Source: Litoditis marina (Eukaryota; Nematoda; Chromadorea; Rhabditida; Rhabditidae). Taken from it: a stretch of 64,000 bases of DNA. Below, one piece after another: positions 35,728 to 48,500 of this stretch. The stretch is from positions 310,001-374,000 of the forward strand of contig OZ038435.1 of NCBI GenBank assembly GCA_964036275.1, in the 5' to 3' direction. Each line of letters begins with the position of its first letter. Position 1 is the first letter of the stretch. The notes under the pieces are model-generated. The model was not told the origin of the DNA and ran no database searches. It saw nothing but the letters and a program-made list of their open reading frames with translations. The translations under genes were made by a program, and so were the position numbers.

Positions 35728-37472
35728 CTATCTCTTCTTCTTATTTTTCTTGATGCCACGATGAGGAACACAGAGGCGGCTCAAATCAGCAAAACCGGTG
35801 GCAGAGGAGGCTTCTTTTTTGGCTGCTTGCTCCAACTTGTACGCCTTGTAGCTGACTTGTTTCTTTTTTGGAGGCAAACCACCGAGAGCAACCTTAAATT
35901 TAAGTAGCTATAGACATAACAGAAAATGAATGCGCCCCCTGCTAAAACTTCGAATGCAACCAGTCACCGTTATCAATACAAGCAAAATTGATTACGTCGT
36001 TAAAGAAAACTATTAAATTAGTAATTGATATCGATAAAAAACTGTAAATAGAGAAGACACTAATGCGCAGTTCGTTTGTACCACACACATTACACATCAC
36101 CGTCTAGCACGGTAACCAAAGATGAAAGACCAAATCTAAAACTGACCATAATCGCTACATTTCGAAAAACATAAGTGTTGGTATATTACAATCGGGAAGC
36201 GGGTATTATATAGTAACTAACCACTAGTCGATCACGAGCTTCGTCCTTCGAACACCCAGAGCTGCCGTGTGCCAGAAACTGACTAACCTTAAAAGACACG
36301 AATGAAGCGTTTCAAAAATACAACATTTCCGAACTAAGTGAAATCTCCATGTTGCACTGATTACTTATTTACCTACAACTACATTGGGAGAATGTGAGCG
36401 TATGAACCTCGGCAAGATGTACTTTATCTTTTCTCCTATTTGATTGAAAGACAGAGCTTGAATTAAGTCATGGTCCAGGAAAACACACAACTAACGATCC
36501 GATAATACTCCAAATAATAAACTATATTCCTAGATTAAAAGGCTACACCATGAGAACAGATCCCAATTAAAATATACGATATACCTAATATATACTTTGG
36601 AGAGGAGAGCAATGTGAGATGAAATATCAAATGAACTTTGGAGGAATGATAAACTATCTCACCTCAAATGTTACGCGCTTCAAATTCGGCTCTTCCTTCT
36701 CCTTGTTGATGGTGCTTTTCTTCTTCAAAATCTTCGGAGCAGTATTCTTCTTGCGGTTAACGCAGGGAACCACTTTCACCCTTACATTCTCTGATTGGGA
36801 GGGAGCAAGGGGAAAGCTTTCCATTTCGACATTCTGCAAAACTGATATTGAGAACTGAAAGCCACCTAACAGAAACAAATTTTATGTTGAGCCTCTCAAT
36901 ATCAAGCGTTGAGTTAAGAAAATAGATTCCAAAGCACGGTAAGGTGTACGAAATAGGATCACTGTGAAAAGTGTGAAAATAAAACTTGTGAAGAAACTTG
37001 CTCAAACTCAAGATACGCTTGGAGAATAAAAGTAAAGTAGTGCTCCAGGATTGTCACACACATAAATAAAACTGTCCAACTAATTAATTCAATTAAGCTA
37101 CGCTACGGCCATACTCCGGTGAAGTTGGTCAGGAAAATTGGGAAACTGCCTACTTTTTCGTCAAAAATGAGAATTTTACTTTTGTTGCAAAATCCTAGAT
37201 TCTCACGTGTACTCTTTTTTCTGCGAACTTATTTTTTTGACGGATTGCCGAACCTCATGACTACGGCTAGGAATACAAGAGCTATACAATTAAAATAAAT
37301 AAAATGAGTGGAAACCTAACACTACATCAAGAGAAACGTCAATGAAAACAATATAAATGAAACTAACATCTTTGCGTGTAGAGAGGCCTTCCACCAGCTC
37401 ATGCAACGTCTTCGACGAATCAAACGAGAACCCTCCAAGCGACTGAGAGCCGCAACCCCAATCGTCGGCCAT
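35728..37472 (-). CDS. DUF4602 family protein, C1orf131-like, 4 exons
   Basis: Exons 37472-37368, 36833-36663, 36287-36222 and 35892-35728 join in phase into 168 residues. It starts MADDWGCGSQSLGGFSF. The middle is basic (NRKKNTAPKILKKKS) and leads to LKRVTFEV. The family core follows, LGGLPPKKKQVSYKAYKLEQ, which matches the LGA.PPKKEYVNYK block of human C1orf131 with the FEV block at the expected distance upstream. The tail is strongly basic (GIKKNKKKR), as expected for a nucleolar protein. Human C1orf131 has been placed in the small-subunit processome, so a role in ribosome assembly is inferred. It is about 60 percent of the human length. The gene lies directly upstream of Tra2 on the same strand, with 260 bp between stop and start. 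Confidence 0.75.
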
Positions 37473-39560
37473 TGTGATGAGAACGAAGTAACCTTGAAAG
37501 ATTAAACTTGAAATGAAATTTAAAAAAAAACTCTAGTAAGAAATGAAGATAACACTCTTGCTGCTAGAGGGGGTTCCTCACACATCCACACTTAAACAAC
37601 TTGTCGTCGCGGTATATTTGACTCAACCGTACGATGATAATAATTGTTTGCTTACTGCAAAGAAAGGCTACTTATGTCCAAGTCTTACTAATTTACATTG
37701 TGAGGTTGTGCCTCCTACAGGTGTATTTTTCCAGGTTTGGTTAATTCCGGACGACGGCCTACCGACCGCATACTAACGGAATACCCTTCATATACCGTTG
37801 TGGCCGTATTCACCGATACCCGGGAAACTAAAAAACTTTTCATGGCGCTCAAGCCTCCTCACCGGCCGCACAGATTTTTGTGCTCTACCTTTTAGCGGGA
37901 AGGCATTTTAATCTGCTGGACACTGGTGAATACGACCACTGATATTTGTTTATAATATGACCATAAAACACGAGAAAGCCACAATCAGTTATAAATCAAA
38001 TAGCGTTCGAAAAAACGAAAATAATGGTTTACCGAAAATAAACTGTCCGGCAAACCACTATTTTTCATACAAACACACGAGGAACAAGAAAAACTCACGA
38101 GCGTAAGTAGATGATCACGCTTTCGGGAAGGCGAAAGCCAGTGGAAACAGCTGCTTCAGAGGAGCATCCAGTTGAAATCCTGGACGTTGAAATAGCGTTT
38201 ATAACGTTGATACACACTCCGAAACCAACGAAAATTAACCAAAAGAAATTTTAGAAAATTAAAATGTTTAGGCCGACCGGATAAATTTGGCGTGCGCAAA
38301 ATGCATTACGGTACATCGCGCCGAGACGCTTATGCTGGGTCATAGTCCTTTAAAAAAAATCCGCGCTGACGCCCGAAAAGTTATGATAAATCCTCCCAGG
38401 AACCTTCAATATTTTAGTTATATAGGTTACATATGCACTGAAAGACGTTCTTCTGTTTGCTCAGCCTAATACAAATATACAATATAGATATTGATTGTGT
38501 AATAATGAAGGGAGGTTCACATCACTCATGTGGCAGTTCAAGACAGAAATAGTTATGAGTGAAGTTGAAACGCAAGAGTTTGAAGAATTTTCTCAGCTTT
38601 GCATCTTTCTAGTTAAACGATTCATAAAAAAAATTACGAAATTGTGTTTTTTAATCAAACATTTTACTTATTATCAGCGTGAACAAAACGTGTTTGCTGT
38701 TAGTATGCAACACGGAAGGAATGAAGTTGTTTCTGATAATAATTTACGAAATTTAAAAACTACTCTTCTTGGAGCAGATCGGTATTGGGAGTGCAATTAT
38801 CTTGAACATGTGGCTGTCATGGTGACCGCATTCGGTGGCGAAGCAAAAAGGATTAGTTGGACAGATGGAACTAACTCGACCGTTGAATGTCCGGGAATTC
38901 TATATCTGACCGGCTCTTTGTTACCGTAGATTTTAGTGCTGTGTTCTCCAAATTACCTGGGTAGGTAACCAGTTGGTAACATCAGATTTTTTTAGGTGCC
39001 AGGTGACCATTAAATTTAATATACATTGTAATACGTTACCAGAATATTGTAATGATATTTATTATCAATCAATTAGTATGGGTGAAACTATTGTTGTATT
39101 CATAAAACACACTCTAACAACAAAATCGTCTATATTTACATCACAGAAACAGAAAAGTACACTCGGAATGAACGAAAGATACATGCATACATTGAAATTT
39201 GGTGTGCGAATGAGGTCTACATTGTACTCCTTGAACAGAGCAGTCGTAACACTTCGAGAGAAAAGTCTTCAATAATCCTTTGTCTATTGGTAACAGTACG
39301 AAAGTTGCTCTGTGTCTCCCCTAACACTCTGAGAATCTCTCTGACAACTTGTGAAACCGTTTGCCCCTCGGGCCTACGGTTGGGCCTAACTCTTGAGTAC
39401 TGAAAATCCTAATTCTGAAAATCATGAATGATTGAGAAAAAATGTAACTATTTTACATGGGAACAGAACTTGCACAACACGTGACCATGAATATGGGAAA
39501 GTACAATACATTTATGGTTATTCCAGTGTTTTAATGGGGAATGTTTTTTTTCCTTTGGAA
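37473..39560. other. Intergenic stretch without a supported gene
   Basis: Several plus-strand frames of 60-144 codons occur (for example 38495-38929 and 38973-39275). They have no splice-linked partners, domains or start contexts I can defend. The stretch should contain the promoter of the DUF4602 gene and the 3' UTR of the cordon-bleu-like gene. AATAAA on the minus strand near 39060 is a possible distal poly(A) signal. Confidence 0.5.
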
Positions 39561-42500
39561 CTACCGCGCCTGAGTGGACACTTTCTTCAGTCCTTTCAGT
39601 CCTCCCGCTATCCTAATTTCCTCCATTAGACTGTCTCTGAGATCGGGCGGGCCCCGGGCAGGCTTCTCATTCTGAAATAAAAAAAATTTCGTAATTGAGA
39701 AGATTCATTAACTTTTTCCCGTGATGTACTTTTTTCGGTTCGCTGGTGATCGTCGTAAAGTTTTCTAACAAAAACTAAAAGCGTATCTGGACAACAAGTT
39801 GTTTCGACTGTGAATGCCGCGATCTTGCAAATGATATGAACAGGGTCTAACAGTTTAATAACGTGAGAAATAACGTTGTAGATTTTATTCACGTGCTCAC
39901 AGCTATTTTTTTGAAAGAACTATGATCAATTTGATAGGGTACTAACTAATTACATTCAATTTTGATCATTTCATTCATCACTGTATCAACTGCAGTCATA
40001 GCGTATATTGGAGTTGTTAATCTAGTTCAAAATTTCAAGTTATCGAGTTTTGGAAAGTTTTGAGGTGATTGAAATCATTTCGAGCATTGGTTTCGATAAC
40101 ACTAGCAACAATCAAGTGTTCAACGAACCGGTGTGGACGGTTTCAGCCTCTGTTTCTGTTCATTCAACTGCTGCATCGAGACAATTGGTGATGACGGTAG
40201 TGGGGGCGGCGGCGGCGGTGGTGGTGCGGGCGGTGGTCCTCCGCGGCTGGGTCCTGCTCGGGACGAGGTGGCACTGGAGAGACGGACAATAAGCTCTGTT
40301 TGATATATAACTTCGAACGAAAACTATCTTTCACTCTTTGTGCTTCTTATTGATCTAGACACACACCGCCATGCACGAGTTTTGACTAAAATGAACGTGA
40401 TCAAACTATAGAAACAGCGGGAAAGAGCAATATACACAGTGTAGGTGTGTAGGGCATTGGAATAGCAAAAACTGTAAGCTCGGCTTGATTTACGAATGCC
40501 AACAGGAACTATCTTCCACTTGAACGAAATGTACCAAAAAAACCTGATCGAATCAGTGTCGTTTAATTTTTGAGTACGGAGAGTAGCACGTTGATTGAGA
40601 GAATTTGTAGAAGTAGAAGTGTATGTAAAAGTTCTAGGTTTTGTTTCAATTTCGAATTTTTCCTCAATTTTCTTTATAGAAATTTAAAGTGAAGACGAAC
40701 CTTGGAGTAGTCAGGAGATCGGGTGGAGGCGGAGGAGGAGCTGGCGGAGTTCCCTGCGGTGTTGTTGTCGACTTTTCTTTTTTGATGGAATCAGGCTGCT
40801 GGAAACTCAGAGCATGATTTACTCGGGCAGAGTCAATTTTTCCTTCACGCTACATTAATCAAAAAAGTATTTATAATTTGCTTCAAGAGGAAATGCGAGG
40901 AAAACAAACTCAGCTGGCAGCTGGCACCACTTCGAACATTCCCTGTAGTTAACGAAATCGCGTTTAGTCGAAACAGTTCGAGAACAGTACGGTTCGGAAA
41001 AATACTTAATTTTTTAGTCGAAACGGTAAAAAACCAACTTGCATTCCCACCAATCTGTGTTTACAGTAAAATACTGTAACACAACCGGGCATGTTCTGAG
41101 CAGCTGGTTGCTGAACTTCTCGATCGAAGGTGCAATATGCAAGTATGCTGTGAGCGAAACGTGTAGGTTGGAAAAAACTAAAATGGCAAACCTTGCCAGA
41201 TACGTTTTTCTCAGTGGCGAAGACGACGTGTGAATTAAAATATTTCATGCACTAACCGGCTGGGTGTCGACCACCTTGCCAAGTGAAATTCCGTGTCGTT
41301 CCTGCGGCGGCGCCACTTTTCGTAGTACTGGGAATCCATTCCCCAGTGCTTCTCCCATATCAAGTCTCGTGGGCCGACTGGAGGCAGGACTAGATACCGC
41401 GGAAACTGGTCTGGGGGTAGTTGCTGCCACATTCAGCACCTGTTTCTTGACAACCGGTGGCGAGTTCTTCTTCACGGATGATGCTGCCGAAACACCACTT
41501 CTGGTGCTGCTGCTCGAGTTGTCTCTCGAATGGGAGATCAAGGTTTTAATCACGGGAGCTGGCGAAAAGTTGTTGTTGGTTGGTGGTAGTGCTTCATACG
41601 TACGTTTTACAGATAATGACGTCTTCGACGGTACGTTGGCGCTGACCATCTCCTTCTTTGAGTCATCGCGGACATTGATTGTTGTCGCACCGGTTTTGTT
41701 GAGGCTTGAAACCGCGAAAACTCGTTGTTCATTGATTTTTGGCTGCGTTTTCACCTCATCGACCAGTTTGCGAACTGGTTTTGGTTCCAAATCCAGTGAT
41801 ACACCTCTAACATTGGCCAGCGAGGGTTTGTCACTCGGTTTGTCTTTGGTTACTCGACCGAGACGTGGTGAGGTTATCTCTCGCTTGGTTGGGGGAGGTA
41901 CCAGAGATGAGTTACCGGAATAGAACGGTATTTTCGGCACCGGTGTGGTTGGTACCGGCGGGGTCGGCGGCGACGGTAGCGCCACGGGCGTCGTCCTGAG
42001 TTGTTTGTTGTTTGCTTGTTTCTGGTTGTTGTTGTTGACCGTTTCTTTTTTGACTTCATCCGCTACTGTCGGCGTAGTAGGAGGAGGACCCTTTGGTATG
42101 GAATCCACCAATGGCAGTGGAGATACGGCTGCCTTCTCCTGCGCCTCTCTCCGGAGCGCTTTCTCCTTTCGCAGTTGTTCTCTGACCTCCTGAAAAACAG
42201 TGAAATGAGTTTTTTTGCTCTTTTTGAATTTATAGTCTCCAAGTTCCGTTTTTGAAAACCTCGATATGTTGTTATACACTGTTGGTATTATTTGTTGGAC
42301 CTAACACGTCATACGAACAATCAATTCGCTATTTGAGACATCTCAGAATAGCAAGCACTTTCTACATGCTGTTCTCTACGTTCACAATTGTGAACTATTT
42401 TAATACAGTCGGTTGATCAGAATACTTAACATAGTAATTGTGAAGCCAATACAATTTTTTTCTGTGTTTCAACGAACCTCATTAATTCTGTCGGTGGCCT

Positions 42501-45500
42501 TCTGTTTGTCTGTTTCAGTGGATTTGACTGGTCTTTTCTCTCTGACGACATTCGAATTTTCGTCCAAAATGGAGATTCTTCTCGATTTCTCGGTGATAAC
42601 TGAAGTTGGTCAATCAGAAAACAAATGTACTCCGCAAGATGTAACAGAACTATTCTCACCGCAAAGGACGTTTTAGTCTGCCCATTTTCTAGGCGGTATC
42701 TTACAGTATGACAGCAGAACTTCCAGGCTGTTTTTATATTTTAGAACTTTTGAATGAACTTTTGAATGGTCATTTCCCCGTTACTAAAACAGTTTTTTCA
42801 GAAAGTTAGTTGCTGTATAGAATTTATAATAGGTTCCAATGATAGAAGTTTGCTCATGTCTCGTATTCACAAGTTTCCGTTTCTCCTCACCAGCCGGATG
42901 TTTCTTCCCCTTGCCAACTCCAGAATCGGCACTTTCAATGGAAGCAGCCGGAGAAACCGAAGGAGACGACGTGGCGTATTTCGGGGTAACTGATCTGAAC
43001 AAATGGACAATATATATAAAACTCATAGAAAACTTTCGTGATCAACTTTAGTTGTAGTTTGATCTCCATAAACGCCGAATTTCGACTTTGAAAGAGCAAA
43101 GCATATACAGCTGAATACATCTGCCGAGTTACATGACTGACCTTCACACCCTCAACAACACCATCCAATAAACTGCCTCATTATCACTAACACTTTGTGA
43201 CCGCTTATCTCATCATTCTGATCCTATCATGACAACCAACATTCATACAGTCCCAATCTAACAAAATAAGCTAATCTGAATGATCTCTTCAAAAACACAT
43301 GCTTATATTTGTGACATCGTAATTCGTAATTGGAGTGCCACATATACCAATGTGGAAAGACACGTGTTCAATCGCGAATAAACATTCTATTCTATTCTAA
43401 CTGTTGACAGTCACTATCTTTTCCCTTCCATTCATAATTTGACAGATCAATACTTTATCGATAACAGCTACTTCATAAATGAAGAAACCCGAAATATTCA
43501 CTCTCCTCGTTACTTTTTTGCAGGTTCTGATGTGTTTCATCACACAAATCACATTCCCACAAATTTGGCTCAGTTTGCTACAGTTGGAAATATATAATGA
43601 TGTTTGTATCAATCAATGTAATTTCAGATACGTACACTCGATAAACAAATAAAACATAGAACTTGGAACTTGGAACTTAATAACCGTTTTTTACCTACCT
43701 TGAGGTGCCGGGAGATGAGCTGGAGCTGGGTGAGGAGGAGCTGGGGGAACATTCCGAGTGGGAAGCCGAAATGGAAAGAGGCCCTCGGACTGATGATGAC
43801 CAGGTTCTAAATGTTTCCGATTTTCAGATAAGTTGTTCCGAATGAATTGTAAGACTTTCATAAATTCAAAGTTTAGAGGCTCATAAAAAGCATAGAGAGG
43901 AAAAGAGAGAGATAGATAAAGATTGAGGGAGAGAGAGAGCGAGAGAGAAAGAGAGAATGAGGTATGACATAATAATTTACACACTTCCCTTTTTTGATAT
44001 AATTAGTCTATTTTCTATATGCGTGGTTGTCAAGATGACCGACTGTGAAAAAAATAAAAATACTTACCGAACGAAAAGTTAGAAAAAAATGATGTCAGCT
44101 CACTTTGGAGAATAGGTGTCCGGGGCGAGGGACGGTCTATTCTTCTTTCCGTTCCCGTTGATGGTCGGGTAGGATGGGGCCGAATCGGGCAGGGCCGCTT
44201 TTGCAAATGACATCACCGCGTCATGCTCACGTACCAACTCTTTCTGAAAAGAAAAATACAATATAGCATTCGCTCTGTCCAAACCAGGTCTATACGGTGC
44301 ATGTTGCGCTCTCCCGTTGTTTGTAGTTTGAACCCGTTCCTTCTAGTCCGAAATTCGAACATTATGTCGTGCATTGACATCGAAATACAGCGTAGTTTTA
44401 CACTCAAATACAAACTATCATGCAATGAATTTTCATCCATGGTGCATTTACTGGAGTTATTTCGTGCTTCAACCGCTCACGTGTCAATCTTTTCACGTGT
44501 TGAAGTTTGTTACACGCTACAGAACTGCAATGACTGTGTTCTAATGATAGAGAACAATTTCTGATAGGTTATTAAAAAGGGGGTAGGTGAAATGAAATGT
44601 CAACGGACTTAAGATGTCAGAATACTGCCTGGAAAGTACAACACACTGTTATTAGCAGTGAGCTGTGCGTGAGACATACACTTGAATTTACTGACAAAAG
44701 ACGCGGAACGCGTACACTAATTTCAACTTTAGAACTTCGACTGGTGCACGTTGTAGATTCAATATTGTTATTTCTCATGTGAGTTGCTCGATAATTATCG
44801 ACAAACAAGATTCACAGACAGGAAAAACTTCTGTCCATTTACATTTTTTTATATCTGTCTAAGAGATATCTTGAACATCGAAAACCACAACTGCGAACAA
44901 GATCAATACATCAATAATGGCAACTGCGTACCTGTAACTTCTGAGCCTCGGCAGAGTTCTTGTCTTTGGCTGTCAGCATTTGCCATTGATCGAATTTCAC
45001 TTTTAGGGCCTCGTAGCGATCCTTCAACTCGTCTTCCTGCAACAAAACGGGAAGATAAGGTAATCAATTTATGTTAGGGCTGCAACCGTTGATAGTTGGC
45101 TATGAAGGCCGGAACAGTCCACATATAGAATACAATTAGTAAATTACAAAGTGACGTGAAACATGTTAAACACAGAAGAACTCAGAAATGTGCAATGACA
45201 ATGTGCACGATTCTTCATTGGAAAACTAACTTTACGTGACTATTCATTTCACTTCTAGTGTAAAAGAGTGACTGAACAAAGATTTCGCTCTTTCCGAATC
45301 ACGCAGCGATGATGTATGTATACGGCTGTGTTTGTAGTTCGATCCTCTTAGGTCAAAATTTGTTGAAACCAGCATTTTCGGATCACTATTAGAGCAAACG
45401 TAGATATTTTAAAGACTTTTGTTATTCAAGTGCTCTTATGAAACACAACCGCTAACAGAGTTTTGTAGTTTTTTGAAAAGCTCCAAGTGAAACAAAATAG

Positions 45501-48500
45501 CAGGGAATTTTCATTGGCACGCTGCCAAGTGTCGGTGGAAATGATCAGAACTATATTACAACTACTATCAGATTAGGCGAATGACGCTCTTCGGAGAACG
45601 AGCGCATACGACGTATGTTGTTGTTATATGCTGCTGTTTTGTAGTCTAATCCTGTAGTTTTGATCAAAACTGAGTACGTAACAAGTATAACTTTGTTATG
45701 TTTTGATACCTGCTGCGAGGGTGCTCTCTGGTGAATTGCTTTCGGTGGGGCGTCCAGACGGGGAAGCGAGTCGGTTTTTCTCTGACCGTCTAAACTCTCC
45801 AATCTCTGGTGAGCTGGAGGAGTAGGAGGGACTACGGGGGACGGCAGAGGAGTAGGAGCTGGAAGAATTAAAATCAGATAGTCACCATGTTCCGCTGTTG
45901 ATGAACATCGGCATATTGTAGTATTTTATTGGTACTGAAGTAATCACACTGAAATGAACATAGATCTACCCTCGTGTTTGGTTCAAGAAAGAGTACCAAC
46001 AAAATCAGATAGTTTATGCAATCTTCTCTCACTACTCTGTAACTAGCTTCTACTAATTTGTATTCGCAGTTAGATAAACCACATGGTGTCCAACTATACA
46101 CTTCTCGCTGATCGCGAAAGTTATGAATTCCTGGTGTTTCTGAACACTCAGAAATGTGAATGCTGTACTACGTTCAGTTTTATTCGTGCAGTACGGATCG
46201 AAAACAGTTATAATAGAAAATATACCTCTTGCAACCTGTATCAGGAGTTCGAATTATCCATAGCAGAACTACAACGTCAGAACGATAAAAACTATACCTT
46301 TCTTGGCAAATCGTTTTGCGAAATCTGGTGGTAGAGTCGAAGTAGATTCCATTGACACGCGCGAAAATCTGTCACTTTCTTCGTTTTTGGATCCCACTGG
46401 AAATATGACGTAAAACGTATAACGTAATTAAAAATTCTAATTGTAATAATAACAACAAAAATTTTGTGTTGCCGCCGGGTTTTGATTCATCCATGACTTC
46501 AAAATAATCAGATCACAGATTATCAATCGTGTAAGGACTGTTATTAGAGGCTGAAGTTTCTCATGTGTATTCCACGCTCCACAGTCTCCTCTGTTTTTAC
46601 TCCTTTTTCATCTTTGATTTCATACTTTTCCGCTTTTATATGCATAATAAATGATAGAAATTAATAAATATTAAAAACGTAATGAATAATATGGAAGCAA
46701 TTAAAATTACGTACTTGACATGGGGACGGGGGCGGGTGCCTTCTTCTTCTTGGGAGCGGGTGATGGCGTCTGTTGTGGTTCCGGTGGCGGGGGTGCCGCC
46801 TGCCGGGGCGGCCTTCCGTCGTAACATGTCACGGGTATTGATTTCAACCTACAAGAACTAATATGAAAACACAACACTAGACACTCAAACGATGTTCTGT
46901 TCTTCTTCGGAACTGTTATGGTTTACTTACTAATAATGTATTTCAACAATAAAATGTGAATAATATGCACTTTGTAGCTGTTTTTGACATCAATCAGAAG
47001 CATTCGATCAAAGCAAGACTAGGTTCAGATTGAACTGACCGTTAGCTGAAAACTTCCAATGTGAGCAGTTTTTTATCACTAAGTTTCGTAATGCCATAGA
47101 GTTTCACCAATTTAGTTTATTCATAGCTACTTTTGATTGATAATCTAAGAGCTATAAACATTGAGCATATTATATGTCCTTCACCTGTTGCTATCATTGA
47201 GTATAATGTTGGACTGTCGTTGAATAACAGGCATGTCCGAGACGGGATCGGGCGAGAGGGTGCTGGCCCGCATGCTGCCGTGGGGCGAGTAGTGGATGAC
47301 CTCTGTCTCCACTCGGCTGGTACTAGATTCACTTGCTTCATTTACCATCTGGAGAGGTTGGGGGTTTATTTTGGAACTTTGTATTATTATCATTTTGACC
47401 TTACCCACTCACGCAATGGAGTAGAAATGAAGATGTGTGTGAAATGGAGAAGCGATGTACTACGTTTTACACACACGTGACTAGTTATTGTATTTCGGAT
47501 TTAGTGTTTCTATGTCGTATTGGAGCCAAATCCCACCACTTTATCGAAAACCTCTTCTGTAGAATGTTTGTTCGAGGAGCAAATGTTCCAAAGTTCGAAA
47601 TTTCACACACCAGAGGAGATGACGGTTCCTCTGCCACGTGTGAGTGAAAATGAGGCCAAATTTAACCAAGCGTAATATAGTAAGTGCGTAATAAATTCAA
47701 TAATTTCTGTCTCTCTCCGGGATCGAACCTGCGAGCAGAAGATTCGCAACAGAGCGCTAACCACTGTGCTATTGGAGCACATAACGGGCAAGCTTTGGAA
47801 TCGAAGACATGTGTGTGTACACAGCGGGAAGTGAGATAGACAGTACCCTCTCGCCTTCCCGTTGGCAACGACTAATCGGCTACTATTCATAATACATAAT
47901 ATTGATGAATGTATTACTTTCTGTTCCAGATTCTGATTTCTTTCAGCAGTCCTCCCTTTCTCTTCACGAGAGCCCGTGTGTTCTTCTCTCTTATTTTTTG
48001 CTCCCTGCTCAGCTGGTTTTGGGGAGAAATGAACGTCCACTGCTGAAACAACACATATAGAGGATGCAAAAATCTTGTTGTAAGTTCGACGTAAGTTCAT
48101 GAATTATAACAGGAATTCAAAAGGATCAAACTACAATCACAGTGGGATAGAACCAGATACACCGTATATAGTGCTCACGTTTCCCAACTGAACTCGTTGG
48201 CAGCGTGCCAAAAACTTTGGAAGACTGTTATTTATAGAAAACATCTTTTTCACAGCTAGTTTTCCTAAGTACGAATTATAACTGAGGGGAAAACCCAGCT
48301 CATAAATTTCTACTGTTTTGAAGTATTTCAACATGTTCAAAAACTGCCTTGAAATTTCATTGGCAAGCTGCCCAAGTCCAGTTGGGAAATATGCGAACTA
48401 TAGACATGCTTTAAATAGAGCGAGCGCTATAATGTACGTGTACCGGTAGGAGTCACTACTAGCTACATCATAAAACATTGCCCCACGCGCTTCCCCATTT

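Noticed and set aside
38495..38929. 144-codon plus-strand open frame, with further frames on the same strand from 37543 to 39629
   Set aside because: No recognisable family, no ATG at the listed start and no phase-compatible splice chain linking the frames. I could not support a gene.
41264..41923. 219-codon plus-strand frame
   Set aside because: It is antisense to the 933 bp exon of the cordon-bleu-like gene, whose phases agree on both sides; the frame is a shadow.
47621..47640. A 20-nt micro-exon in the cordon-bleu-like gene
   Set aside because: It has AG and GT borders, but its inclusion breaks the phase between the exons at 47918 and 47348, which join in frame without it.
47710..47782. 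Possible tRNA gene on the minus strand
   Set aside because: A and B boxes are good, but acceptor and anticodon stems do not pair; called as a tRNA-derived SINE.
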